From: Cinnamomum chago
Lineage: Eukaryota; Streptophyta; Magnoliopsida; Laurales; Lauraceae
Length of the DNA stretch: 64,000 nt
Assembly (NCBI GenBank): GCA_038049695.1
Contig: CP142461.1
Location: 38,675,501 to 38,739,500 of the forward strand
Direction: 5' to 3'
Each line of letters starts with the position of its first letter. Positions within the stretch are counted from its first letter, which is position 1. The notes under the pieces were generated by a model. The model worked only from the letters and a program-made list of their open reading frames with translations. It did no database searches and was not told where the DNA came from. Positions 10,416 through 20,500 of the stretch are shown here, piece by piece. The translations under genes were made by a program, and so were the position numbers.

Positions 10416-11459
10416 TTAAAATGGATTTGGGGTTTTAACGTTTGTGGGTGAGTTTCTATCTTGGTTTTGACTAGATGTTTGACTAAGCCGGTCGGTCGGA
10501 GCGTGAGTGGATTGTTGATATATGATCGTTGGAGATTGGGTTGGTGGATGGATTGAGTTGGATGGCATGGTTGGGTGTGGCTGGAATGGATCAACGATCA
10601 TGGTAGGTGATGTTGTTTGGTTGAATGGTGAGGGTTGGGTGGGATGATGGCTTTCATTGGATGGCGTGGATTGGAATGGTTGATAGGTCGGATAAGGATG
10701 CATGGTTATGGAAGGTTGGATGGGTTGGTTGAATTGATGAGGTTGGATGGTTTCGATTGGTGAAGGGATTTGATTGAATGGGATGGTTGGAATGGATTGG
10801 TAGGTTTGATTGGATCGGATGGTTTGGATTGGTGAGTGAGTTTGATTGGGTGAGATGGTTGGGATGGATTTGTTGGTTTGATTAGATGAAGGAGTTTGAT
10901 TGGATGGGATGGTTTGAAAGGATTGGTAGTCTTGATCAGGATGGATTAGGATTTGGTTCGTCGTTATATACTGTGTATTTTGGATGTAGATTCGTTGATT
11001 ACTAAGGTTTAAATTTTGATTTATGTCATGATTAATGTTTTGATTGTTTAAATTTGTGTGCATTGTGTTTTGATTCGATTGAGTGTAATATTCTCGAGTT
11101 GGTTGGGACGTGGTTTGATATGATTGGGGATGAGGGATTGTGCCATGGTTTGGCCTCGTGTGTTCGTAAGAGGTGTGGTGATTGTTTGAATTTCCGTTTG
11201 CATAAAAGTGTTGTGTAGATCTAAGGGAAGAAGTTTGAGTTGTTAAAGTTTGGTTGGAAAGGTATCGATAATTTTGTGTTTCATTGTGGTAGTGTTGGTT
11301 TATATTCATGTATGAGTTATTTAAGTTCTGAAAATCTTGAGTTTTGTGGTTTGTGTAAGATTGGTAATTTGAGTCGAGCATGAATGATGTTTGGGATGCA
11401 ATTGCTCGATGTGGATTTTGATAGGCCATCTTATATTTGTTTTCCAAAGCAATTATCAA
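10416..11459 (-). CDS. ORF1-like region, N-terminal Asn/Gln/Thr/Pro-rich part
   Basis: A minus-strand frame of about 347 codons begins MIIALENKYKMAYQNPHRA, with a second Met at residue 11 that is the more likely start. It is strikingly low in complexity: Asn, Gln, Ser, Thr, Pro, His and Tyr dominate, with almost no acidic residues. Residues 170-290 are built of short repeats such as SIPTI and QTPS. This composition resembles prion-like or disordered domains that can drive condensation, but that is only compositional inference. It follows the element leader directly, so it would be the first translated product of the genomic RNA. Confidence 0.5.
   Translation of the reverse strand: MIIALENKYKMAYQNPHRAIASQTSFMLDSNYQSYTNHKTQDFQNLNNSYMNINQHYHNETQNYRYLSNQTLTTQTSSLRSTQHFYANGNSNNHHTSYEHTRPNHGTIPHPQSYQTTSQPTREYYTQSNQNTMHTNLNNQNINHDINQNLNLSNQRIYIQNTQYITTNQILIHPDQDYQSFQTIPSNQTPSSNQTNKSIPTISPNQTHSPIQTIRSNQTYQSIPTIPFNQIPSPIETIQPHQFNQPIQPSITMHPYPTYQPFQSTPSNESHHPTQPSPFNQTTSPTMIVDPFQPHPTMPSNSIHPPTQSPTIIYQQSTHAPTDRLSQTSSQNQDRNSPTNVKTPNPF
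10540..10930 (-). repeat. Coding minisatellite in ORF1
   Basis: The plus strand is dominated by variants of TTGGATGG, TTGGATTGG and GAATGGTTG. On the minus strand they encode repeated peptide phrases (QTIPSNQT, KSIPTISPNQT, QSIPTIPFNQI). Spacing is irregular, in multiples of three to judge by the open frame. The unit is degenerate and the array spans roughly 390 bp. Confidence 0.65.
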
Positions 11460-11810
11460 ACAATGTCATGTAACACCAAGAGAACTTTTTGGTTCAAAAT
11501 AGAAGGGAGGGAAGAGGAGAGAAAGTTTTTTTTTTTGTTTTGTTTTGTTTTTTTTTTTTTGAGGTTTTTTTTAATTAATTTTTATTTTAGTGGTGAAAGA
11601 GGAGATTTTGATCATGTTTATTTATTATGTTATAATTAAGGGAGGTTTCAGTAGGCGGTATATTCAGACCTTAGGTTTAATTTGATTTTCGGACTATACT
11701 CATAATGACCCTAAACTAAATGGGACACGGGCATCTGATCATTGACTGGATGTTCGTATCCTAGAATAAAACTCTAGAAAGACCCAAATAAGTGACAAGA
11801 CAACACAAGA
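11460..11810 (-). other. Untranslated leader of the Ogre-like element
   Basis: This noncoding stretch lies between the putative primer binding site and the first ORF1 start on the minus strand. It contains two T-rich runs on the plus strand (11527-11541 and 11550-11572) and no ORF worth calling. Confidence 0.5.
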
Positions 11811-11830
11811 TGTCCCATCACGATCGCCAA
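11811..11830 (-). promoter_or_regulatory. Putative primer binding site
   Basis: Two bases inside the LTR end (minus strand ...CATCCGACA, at 11833), the minus strand reads TTGGCGATCGTGATGGGAC. A TGG start just after a CA-ending LTR is the normal primer binding site layout. The tRNA is uncertain; it only partly resembles the arginine-tRNA sites used by Ogre-like elements. A near-copy of the first 13 bases lies inside the LTR at about 11946-11957. Confidence 0.5.
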
Positions 11831-11832
11831 GC

Positions 11833-14366
11833 TGTCGGATGTGAATTTTGATCCCCCCGGGGAGGGAAATCATCATTCATCTATATGTGCTATTTAAATT
11901 TTACATCGAAAATGAGGATTCCGACTACCCTCAAAATCGACAGATCACGATCGCCAGCTACGGTAACGGCCGTAACATCGTTCTTCGACGAAAGCCGAAG
12001 AAAAATGGGAGAAAATAAATGGGTGGGTTCTTCCTCTCGTCTAATGTACTGCCGGTAACACTAGACGGTTTTCTTGTAACATTAATTTGGGTCTCTTTAA
12101 TATAGGGTCAATTCAGGGTTATGAGTAAAAGTCCAAATAAGGGTTAATCCTCACATAGCAAAATCACAGTGCATCCAAGTAAAACAAAATAATTAAAATA
12201 ATAAAAATAAAAGGGGGGAGGTGCCAAATATTTAAGAAGAGGATCGGCCCCGTTCCCTGGTACCCCTTTCTAATCTCTTGGCAAAATAGGGTTTAAAGGC
12301 TGACTTTTCAAACCAAAATGATGATGCAAATGAGACATTGACTTGTGATTTCTGTGTTTTTTGTGTGCGATACATGAGTGATAAAAGTGAGAGGCCGATG
12401 GGCCGTAATTGATTGAAGGTGGCTGATGGGCCGGTGTTTGTTTTAAAGGGGGGCCGATGGGCCGTGATTGATTTAGGGTTGCCGATGGGCCGAAATAAAA
12501 ATATGCAAAGTGTGTGAAATCACTCATCTCATCTTATTATTCTCATTTATTCAATTCTAGAAATTAGTTCTTTGTTCCCTTTTATCATTAAGTTCGATTA
12601 AATATCTGGCACATGAGGTGGAGGAAGAAATAAAAGGAAAATGGTTTTGGGTTTATGTTGTTGGTTTTATAGATTTTAAGGATTTTTTATATTGGGGCTA
12701 GAAGGGCCTAACTAGGGAATTTTTACTTGGACTTACGTGATTAGTGCTTTATTACTGATCATCGGATTGACCCTAACCTAAGGTTCTAAACCGCCCACAT
12801 CAGCTCTCCCGGTCCCCTAACGGAACAAGTAAAGTGATGGGACGAAGCCTAACGCTCTTATCTTTCTAATGTGGGAAGTTCAATTTATTCCTAAGATGCA
12901 AATAGCCTAAGCTTGATAATAGTTGTGCCTAAGGAATTTGGTTATGATCTTAATTGGTTTGGTTTGTTTTAAATTGAAGATTGATTAAGAGTGATTTAGG
13001 GATGTTTTAAGGTTCTAATTAAGTTGTTTTTGAATATATTAAGGTTTTGTTTAGGTTGTTTAAGTTTCTATAGTTTCAGGTTTTATATTTCAAGAGGAGA
13101 AAAGATGTCGAAATCAGCGAAACGGGGTGACAAAGGACTTAGGCGCACTTGTGGTTGCGCCTAGGTCACTCTGGTGACTTGGGCACACAGATAGTGGTGC
13201 CCAAGTGTCAGGTCTCGTGTGGCTTGGCTGGTGGTGATGAATTGACTTGATCTTCGGAGTTCGTAGGGTTTCTATTTGATGCAATTCTCTGTTTTGATGT
13301 TGTTTTAGGTTTTGGGTTGTTTTATTTCAATGATCTTAAGTATGGAACTTGAAATGTAATTGGAGTTCACAATTTAAATTTGACAGAGGACTTGGGCGCA
13401 TTTATATGTGCGCCTAAGTGGTTCTGTGCACTTGGGCGCACCAGTTGTGGCGCCCAAGTGGTGGCTTGATATTCTTTGGTCGTCCAACTTTGGTTCGAAG
13501 TTCCGGATGGGTTTAAGTTGACTAAATCTTTAGTTTCCGGGCTATTGTTGGTTCGGTAAGGATTCTGAGACGTTGATTGAGGTCAAGGTTGGAAGTGAAT
13601 AGGGATTCGGTGGTCTCAGGGAATGGAGATGGTGTGCCCAAGTGTTTGGTGCTTGGGTTTTAGTGCTTTCCTGGATTCGTTCACTTAAACTTGGATTTTC
13701 AGATGTTCTATGTTAATAAATCTATATTTCGGGTTGGTCTTCGGTCTATAAACCTTAAATGTGGCAGTGGTTGGTTTTCGGGAGTTGAAACGTAACCGAA
13801 ACGCGTTTCGGGATTGGAACAGGGAGTTGGGCGCACTTGTATGTGCGCCCAAGTGTCTGTTTGTTGGGTGAGTTCGAGTTCGCCCAATTCTAGAGTGTTT
13901 CTAAGTCGGATTCGTATCTCGGTTGGGGAATGTCTTTATTCTCTTGATGTGATTTGGTCCTATTGTTTTAATTAGGTTTTGACTATGGCCTTAAAGTTTG
14001 AATTTAGGTAGGGTTATCGATTAGAATTGTGTTGGTTATGGTTTGGTTTAAGTTTGAGGTTCAAGTTATGGTTTTGTTAATTTGACTTTGTCAATTTAGG
14101 CTTGAATTAAAGGTTCGTTGTTTTGAACTTATTAATTGAGATTTTAATTGGATCTTTGAGTGATTAAGGTTTATTAATTAGGATTTCAATTATAGTTTTG
14201 TTGATTAGGGATTGCTTAAAGTTTTTAATTAGGGGTTTTAGTTAAAGTATTTTATTAGGATTATTAATTAGGGTTTGGAAATTAGGATTCAGGTCGATGG
14301 TTTTAATTAAGATTGATTTAGGTGTTTTAATTAAATGTTTTTAATCAAGGTTAAATTAGGTGTCTT
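11833..14366 (-). repeat. Ogre-like 5' LTR, U5 side
   Basis: This is the inner part of a very long LTR in minus orientation, ending at TG (plus strand) next to the primer binding site. The sequence is noncoding and AT-rich, with TAATTAGG-type monotony from 13960 to 14366. It holds at least five hairpin units of the type ACTTGGGCGCA...TGCGCCCAAGT. The LTR is interrupted at 14366/14367 by a Sirevirus and resumes at 29808. The hairpin units present on both sides support reading the two parts as one LTR. Confidence 0.6.
13136..13855. repeat. Hairpin-unit cluster (ACTTGGGCGCA family), left block
   Basis: Five inverted-repeat units lie at about 13136-13166, 13177-13206, 13390-13419, 13430-13459 and 13826-13854. 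Each has an arm close to CTTGGGCGCA, a loop of about 6-10 bases and the complementary arm TGCGCCCAAG. Two pairs are separated by only about 10 bases. A partial unit lies near 13630. The arms vary slightly (CTTAGGCGCA with GCGCCTAGG), and at least one variant is compensated in the opposite arm. Confidence 0.8.
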
Positions 14367-15542
14367 TGAAAGTCCTGGATCTGAACCCGAGAAGAGGGGG
14401 GGGGGGGGTGAATAGGGTGAGCTACAAATTAGACCAATTTTAACTTCTTTAAATTAAACTAGTCACAAGTGGTGATTAAGTAAATAAATGCGGAAGCTTA
14501 CAAAAACATTCACCACAAAGCATGCACCATCACACAAGGATTTATAGTGGTTCGGCCTCAATGCCTACATCCACTACCGGCTTGTGATCCAACACTCCAC
14601 CGGATTTCCACTATTTATGCTTTTCAATAGGCTAAGCAATAACCTTTACAATGTTGTTTTTCTAGGCTAAACAACATCCTTTCAATGTGCTTTTCTAGGC
14701 TAAGCAATAACCTTTACAAGATGCTTTTCCAAGGCTAAGCAATAACCTCTACACTAATGCTTTTATTAGGCTAAGCAATAGCCTTTACAATAAAAATATT
14801 TCTCTTAAAGAAGTATCTACAAAAACACTCAAAGAGATACAAATTAAGCTTAATATAATTGCCTCTAAAATAGGCGGATATGAAAGTGCAAAACTAACTC
14901 ACACAAACACTAAATGAATGCAAAGATGTATGCTCATGATGTGTGTGTGTGTGATAACTTCAATCAAGTTTAAAAAGTAAGCTCAATCAATATATGCTCA
15001 AAGCATTTAAAAGTTTAAGGCACATAAAAGATTTTGATTGAAGTGAAATGCAAATCACATGTATGGATACAAACTTGTTAATGATATGAAAATCAAAGGC
15101 TCACAAGTTGTATGAAATTAATTAGCTCTAAACATGTGATGCATGTGCAATGTTGTTTTCAAAACCAAATTAATTTAACTAAAGTTTAAATTAATGAAAA
15201 CAATAAATAAATATTCAACCAAGTAAATGAATCATGCTATAAAAGAAAACAAAGATTTTGGCTAAGCATGGTTAAGGAAGATTTTAAAACAACTTGGATT
15301 GAAATCAAAGTGAAGAATCCAATCTAACTTAGATCAAAGATTAAAAGAAGAATGGATTCAACACATCACAATTATTATGCTAAAAATCATTTACCAATAA
15401 TTTAAACAAAGCATATAACATATGATTAATAAAAGTAAAACTTACTTAGAGATTTAATTTCATTGATCCAAGCTTTAGCTTCACTAATGACCCTTGGTCT
15501 CTCTTAGTTCATCCCCTTTTCTTTGTCTTAAAACACATCAAG

Positions 15543-15547
15543 AGTGG
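15543..15547. repeat. Target site duplication AGTGG (left copy; right copy 19529-19533)
   Basis: AGTGG directly precedes the TG of the solo LTR and directly follows its terminal CA at 19529-19533. The other Sirevirus LTR (near 29215) reads straight through CAAGAGTGGCTCTT with a single AGTGG, confirming the insertion point to the base. Confidence 0.95.
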
Positions 15548-16189
15548 TGTCACGCCCCCGAACCGAAACCTCGGGGGCGGGAGATGGGATTAAGCATAAA
15601 ATTATATTTTACTTCTCCCAAGATCCGCGTGTGTGAAGACAACACATTCTGAATATTTTGCGGAAGCATTTGTGGCGTTGCGACCCGAAGTCCGTGGCCA
15701 TCGGATTCCGCGTCGCACTCAACCTTTAGCCCATAGCTATTATATCAAGAATCATATCAGACTGGAGTAACCATCACAATAAATTACAGAGCTGACAGTA
15801 ACTGGATATTACATTCCCAAATATATTCAAGTTACAATTATCAATGTACATTAATTAAGAATCCCAAGAAAAAGGCTAGTAAAAGCCATACAACAATAAG
15901 CTATAAACTACTACCCAAATGTGACGTAGCTTCGATGTCAGACTCAATGTCTACATGACATAGCCGACAAGACAACCTGCAAGGCATGGCTCCAAAGCCA
16001 ACAAAACACTCAACTCGGGGCGAATAAATCTGAACCTGAGTACCAAAAGTAGTGGGTCAGACACGACGGTCTGGCAGGTGGATGAAAAGATCACAAATAT
16101 ACTAAAGAATAAAACGTATAATAAATCATGCTAATCGATCAAGTACTGCATATAATTAAACGGGTGCAAAGTCGGGAATCTCGGGGAAA

Positions 16190-16830
16190 ACTTGTATTCA
16201 TTTCAAGCACGGGTAAAACATGAACATCTAATAAAACATGTATTCATTTACATCATCTAAAATCATAGATATTTGACAATCGGGTATTCGTCTAAAACAT
16301 GTATAAATATAGTGGTTTGACAAAACAAACGTTCATTTGAAACTTCAGTAAAACACAAGTATACAACAAATCAGGTATCCATAACAGTCTAGCAAAACCA
16401 ATGTCCATTTGAAACCTATGTAGAAATACGGATATTTAATAAATCGGTTATCATGTAAAATAGGTATAAACATAGGAATCTGGCAAAACAAGTGTCATTT
16501 GAAACCTATTTCAAAGCATGGGTATTTAACAATTTGGGTATTCATTTAAAAACAGGTATAAACGTATGGATCTTGCAAACAAATGTCATCTGAAACATAT
16601 TTCAAAGCATGGATATTTAGAAATCGGGTAATCATTTAAAGCATGTATAAACATGGGAATCTCACAAGTCAAATGTCATTTAAAACAAAGCACGGATATT
16701 TAACAATTCGGGTATTCCTTTAAAACATGTGAAATCATATAAATCTAGCAAAATCATTTATCGTTTGAAACATATGTAAAAGCACGGGTATTCGCCCAAC
16801 CGGCATTCCTGTAAAACATGTACGTGTGCA
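16190..16830. repeat. Tandem array, period about 90 bp, in the solo LTR
   Basis: A phrase of the form GTCATTTGAAAC...GGTATTTAACAATTCGGGTATTC recurs six to seven times with diverged units. Anchors GT(C/T)CATTT, GTCATTT and GTCATCT lie at 16331, 16403, 16494, 16585 and 16675, mostly 90-91 bp apart. The related LTR starting at 60958 lacks an array of this length at the equivalent place. Confidence 0.75.
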
Positions 16831-17315
16831 AAGGACATAAAACAATATAATAGTGACTGGATTTACAATAGAGAGCATTAACACTTATCTAAATAACAAC
16901 TTTCATAAAAGCAATGAATCATTTAACTGAAACAAGTAAGCAATATAAACCATGTCGGGTGTCCAAGGAATCGGGAACTGGCAAGATGGCAATCACAAGA
17001 AGCTAAGTCCTCTATCACCGAAGTGACAAGAGCGGGACGTTGGTCTCAGTCACACAAGGTGAGGAGGCTCAACGTATATCATATATACAATAATAAATAT
17101 ACGGGAATCGGGAATCGGGAATCGGGACCACGGTAGCGAACCGGGTATCGGGAATCGGGACCACGGTAATGACCGGGTATCGGGATCCAAACTGCAGCTG
17201 GCGGGACGGGAGAGGGATTTCCAAGTCAGTGGATCAGACTGACAAGGTATCCAAGCTTAGTGATGCCGACTCATAGGTTAAAACCAATCGAGACATATGC
17301 AAGTAATCAAGTACA

Positions 17316-17387
17316 GTAAATAAACGGGTAAACGGGGGTGCTCAAGGGCACGTAAATAAACGGGTAAACGGGGGTGCTCAAGGGCAC
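17316..17387. repeat. Perfect 36-bp tandem duplication
   Basis: The 36-bp unit beginning GTAAATAAACGGGTAAACGG occurs at 17316-17351 and again at 17352-17387 without differences. The related LTR near 61985-62020 has only one copy, so this is a recent local duplication. Confidence 0.9.
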
Positions 17388-18011
17388 ACTGTCATATCAT
17401 ATCGGGCAATACATTTCGGGACAAGTAACTGTTACTAATGTAACTTCAATGCTTTCGGGAAAACAAGTCATGTAATGCAAATCTCGGGACAAGAGGTGAA
17501 ACAACGAACTATGACAATTTCGGGAAAAGTATTAATTTCAAGATCTATTTAAGTGAATAGGGGTCCCGTATGTCGATTATAACAATTACTTGGTACTCCT
17601 TGAGTTTGAAGACATTCCGGGCTCCTTATGCACTTTTACTACTTTAAAATCTTAACATGAGCTTATGGGTAGTACTAGATGTTACAATAGCAAGAATCAA
17701 GATTATAAACGGTCCATCCTAGGCATGACATTAATCCGGAAACATCGAGCAACCTACTCAGTCCTCGAAAGGAATAGAATTAGCGATAACCAAGGAAATA
17801 GACTTGTGTTTAGATATAAAGAAGATATCACGTCGTTCCATCCCGTTCCAGATTGAAATGGATTAACCTCGATGTCACCGAACCCACCGTGAGGAGTGTC
17901 GGCTCAAGACATCCTCACTCATAGGCCAAACAGTCCAAAAAGGGTAAGGGTCCCACCTAAAACCAAGGAAAATTAAAAATCTCAAAATTCACCGGACTCA
18001 AACTGAGTCCT

Positions 18012-18150
18012 CCGATCGATCGGACCGAAGGTCCGATCGATCGGCCAAAATTTCTGCACAGGGTCCGATCGATCGGTCGATCGATCGGCTGAAAAATGCT
18101 TACTGTTAAAAGTCAGTCCGATCGATCGGCCAGAACGTCCGATCGATCGG
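18012..18150. repeat. Palindrome cluster CCGATCGATCGG
   Basis: Five perfect 12-bp palindromes CCGATCGATCGG lie at 18012, 18033, 18065, 18118 and 18139, with a sixth variant at 18077. Neighbouring copies form larger hairpins: the first two are the arms of an inverted repeat of about 15 bp with a GAA loop. In the same LTR family at 62434-62682 the same slot is filled by a different palindrome, CGCTCGAGCG. Confidence 0.95.
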
Positions 18151-19010
18151 ACCTGGGTGCAGTGCAGGTCCGGGAACTCTGATTTTTCTCTTTTTCTTTC
18201 CTTTCCTCCCAACATATAACCAATCACATAAAACTATAAACAAGGGGGCTTAAACACATGTTTCCAAGACATTAAAATGAGCTAAAGAGCTCCTCATTTC
18301 AAGTTCCTCCATTTCCATCCTATCCATCTATTCCATCCACAATAAAACTCAAGGTGGAGAAAACTCATTCATGTGAAACCATTTGAAATTCTTGACAATA
18401 GGATGCATGCACTTTCAAGAGCTTAACAAGAAAGAATAACTCATCAATAGCACATCTCATAATCAATATTTATCATATCAAAAACAACTATTAAAATTAC
18501 CAAAACCATCAATGAAATCAAGATTTTCACCAAAACATGTTAATAATCAAAACGATCCAATCAACCACTTGCCTTTGACTCTAATCAAGAAAATCAAGCT
18601 CCTAATCACCTCTCAAGCTCAAGATCCACAATCTCTACAAAAACCCCCAAAACAACCCAAAAATGGGTTAAACAATGAAGAAGAAGAAAGAACTCCCAAT
18701 AATGAAAATGGAGCTTCTCAAGGGCAAGAAGAACACATATCTAGAAGATTTGAGGAGGGAACTTACTTGTGGAGTCTTCAAAAACACAAAGTTAGCTCAA
18801 GGAGGGTTTCAATGTTGGTGGATTTCTCTTCTAATGGCATCCATGAAAAGCTTGCAAGGTGGAGAAGAGAATGGTGGTCTCCATTTTGATGTTGGTGCAA
18901 GATTGGTGTAGCTTGGAGATGGAGAAGCAAGAAGAAGAAGAAGAACACAAGGGAAAACCCTAGGTTCAGCTGGAACAATGGTGAATGGGGTGAATGAAGG
19001 AGAAGGGTCT

Positions 19011-19021
19011 CCTTTTATAAA
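19011..19021 (-). promoter_or_regulatory. TATA box of the solo LTR
   Basis: The minus strand reads TTTATAAAAGG about 510 bp inside the U3 end, followed by a CT-rich leader that includes CTAGGGTTTTCCC. The layout is that of a plant polymerase II promoter inside an LTR. The related LTR has a weaker match at 63508-63514. Confidence 0.65.
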
Positions 19022-19580
19022 CAAGTGAGAATGGGTCCCACAACTTAAAGAACTTGGGTGGCTGAAATCATCTAATTCGGGACCTCGGATGGATTCGACG
19101 AAGAAGGAAGAAATGATCGTCGAAATATCTAGTTTCCAAAAAGTATATGTTTCACGGATTTCGAGAATATTGAGTTTTGGGTACAGATTTGGTGAGAAAA
19201 GACTGTTTTGCCCTCAAGGCCAAGAAATCGGTTTTTGGGTTCTCAAATGGATACGAGATCAACATGAAAGTTGTAGGATTCCTCAAGATGAATGCAATGG
19301 GCTAAAAACACGATACGAAACAAATCGGGAAAATCTCACAAGAAAAGCAAAGCCGAAAAGGGAACCCCCAAAGGGCCCCACAAGCTACCAAAGCACTCAA
19401 AAGCCCAAAACTAGAAGAAAAATCATTCTAGCTCACAAACTCAACCCAACAAATACTAATCCCACTAAAAGAACTAATCCACAAATAAGACAACACTAAT
19501 CCAAGAGATTAGGGGTCGGGTTCTCACAAGTGGCTCTTGGTTCCTCTCTTTTTCAACCTTTTTTTCAAAGGAATGAACTT

Positions 19581-19750
19581 GTATTTATACTAAAAAATTG
19601 AGTTCCTGCGTCTCCCCGGTCGAGTTGCCCTATCCTCGGTCGACCTGGCCTTCAACGGTCATAAAATTGACCATTTGAAAGAAGCCCAACGGCTCTTTAC
19701 CTGGTCGACTCGCAGTGGACTCGGTCGACCGAGCACACTGCAGGTCGACC
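19581..19750 (-). promoter_or_regulatory. Sirevirus LTR promoter: TATA box with upstream GGTCGACC palindromes
   Basis: The TATA-like GTATAAATAC is at 19581-19590 (minus). Just upstream on that strand lie perfect GGTCGACC palindromes at 19638, 19723 and 19743, and one-base variants at 19618 and 19703. Conserved palindromes of this kind in the LTR regulatory region are a known Sirevirus feature. Confidence 0.8.
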
Positions 19751-20116
19751 CCGGCCCAGGGACCAAATTCCCTTAAAATTCATATTTCAAAGTATTTTTT
19801 GAAGGGAACTTTTGGGCCACTAAATCATGATTTAAATCAAACTAAGAGGGTTAAAATCATGAAACAAAAAAAGCCTAAAGTGGTTTGAAAGATATAAAAC
19901 ATAGGCTAACTTGATTTGATAAAACTCCTTTTCAAAATAAATTGCATCCAAGTTTAAAATCAAAACATGCATAGATAAATATTTCTACAAGTCTAAAAAC
20001 CAATGCATGTGTAAATCAAGATTTCAAGATTTTCTAAATCAATGCATGTGTAAAAATTGAAATGATGCTAAAATGATAATGCATCCATCAAATTGCAATA
20101 CACAAAATCCCTAACA

Positions 20117-20500
20117 ATCTCCCCCTTTGCAATTTGATGGCAACTTACTCAACATTGAATTAACACACTAAGTCTTCAGCTCCCCCTAAGCTGGACAAGT
20201 CTTGAAATCTCTTGGATGCTTCTTCTCTTAGCTTGGGCTCTTGGACTTTTTCTCCAATCTTCTTGATGCTTGGAGCTTGATCATTCTTCAATCTTTCTTT
20301 CTTTAGCCAAGCATCTTCTTTAGCTCCCAAGCTTTCTTTCTTCTTTCAGCTCTCCCCCTTTGACCATGCACTCTCTCCCTTTGGCAAGATATGCATTCTC
20401 TCCCACTGTAGAAGATCATACAATATCTCCCCTTAGGAAGCTTGGACATTCTCTTCCCCTTTAGACAACTTGAATGTTCTCTCCCCCTTTGACATTAAAT
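20117..20500 (-). promoter_or_regulatory. Polypurine tract and multiple purine-tract array of the Sirevirus
   Basis: The tract next to the 3' LTR (minus AAAGGGGGAGAT, 20117-20128) is followed by at least seven similar tracts. They lie at about 20179, 20350, 20372, 20400, 20428, 20453 and 20480, visible on the plus strand as CTCCCCCTTT-like runs. Multiple polypurine tracts upstream of the 3' LTR are known for Sireviruses. They would supply start points for plus-strand DNA synthesis. Confidence 0.8.

Larger units (their letters stand above)
15548..19528 (-). mobile_element. 4-kb solo LTR of a gypsy (chromovirus-like) family
   Basis: The unit starts TGTCACGCCCCC and ends GTTCTCACA, is 3981 bp long and is bounded by perfect 5-bp target duplications. 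No gag, pol or internal repeat pair is visible, so it is a solo LTR left by recombination. Minus orientation is preferred for two reasons. The minus strand has a TATA box (TATAAAAGG, 19011-19021) followed by a leader-like CT-rich region with CTAGGGTTT. It also ends in GGGGGCGTGACA, as many chromovirus LTRs do before a methionine-tRNA primer site. Related LTRs lie at 60261 and 60958. It contains a 90-bp tandem array, a 36-bp duplication and a palindrome cluster. The intact target duplication suggests it is among the younger insertions. Confidence 0.85.
14367..20116 (-). repeat. Sirevirus 3' LTR (about 1.76 kb plus nested solo LTR)
   Basis: The LTR proper is 14367-15542 plus 19529-20116. It matches 28085-29807 almost continuously, including the phrase around the gap, so the empty site is known. 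It starts with a G-rich phrase (GAGAAGAGGGGG, 14390 onward) typical of this LTR type. The intervening 15548-19528 is a separate insertion. A TATA-like GTATAAATAC lies on the minus strand at 19581-19590. Confidence 0.85.

Noticed and set aside
12270-12527. Minus-strand ORF of 85 codons with GPSA and RPIGPP repeats
   Set aside because: It comes from a short repeated GGCCGATGGGCC phrase in the LTR and has no other coding support.
18512-19024. Plus ORF of 125 codons and minus ORFs of 66-71 codons in the solo LTR
   Set aside because: The region is LTR leader sequence. The related LTR has only unrelated short ORFs at the matching place (63259-63566), so the frames are not conserved.
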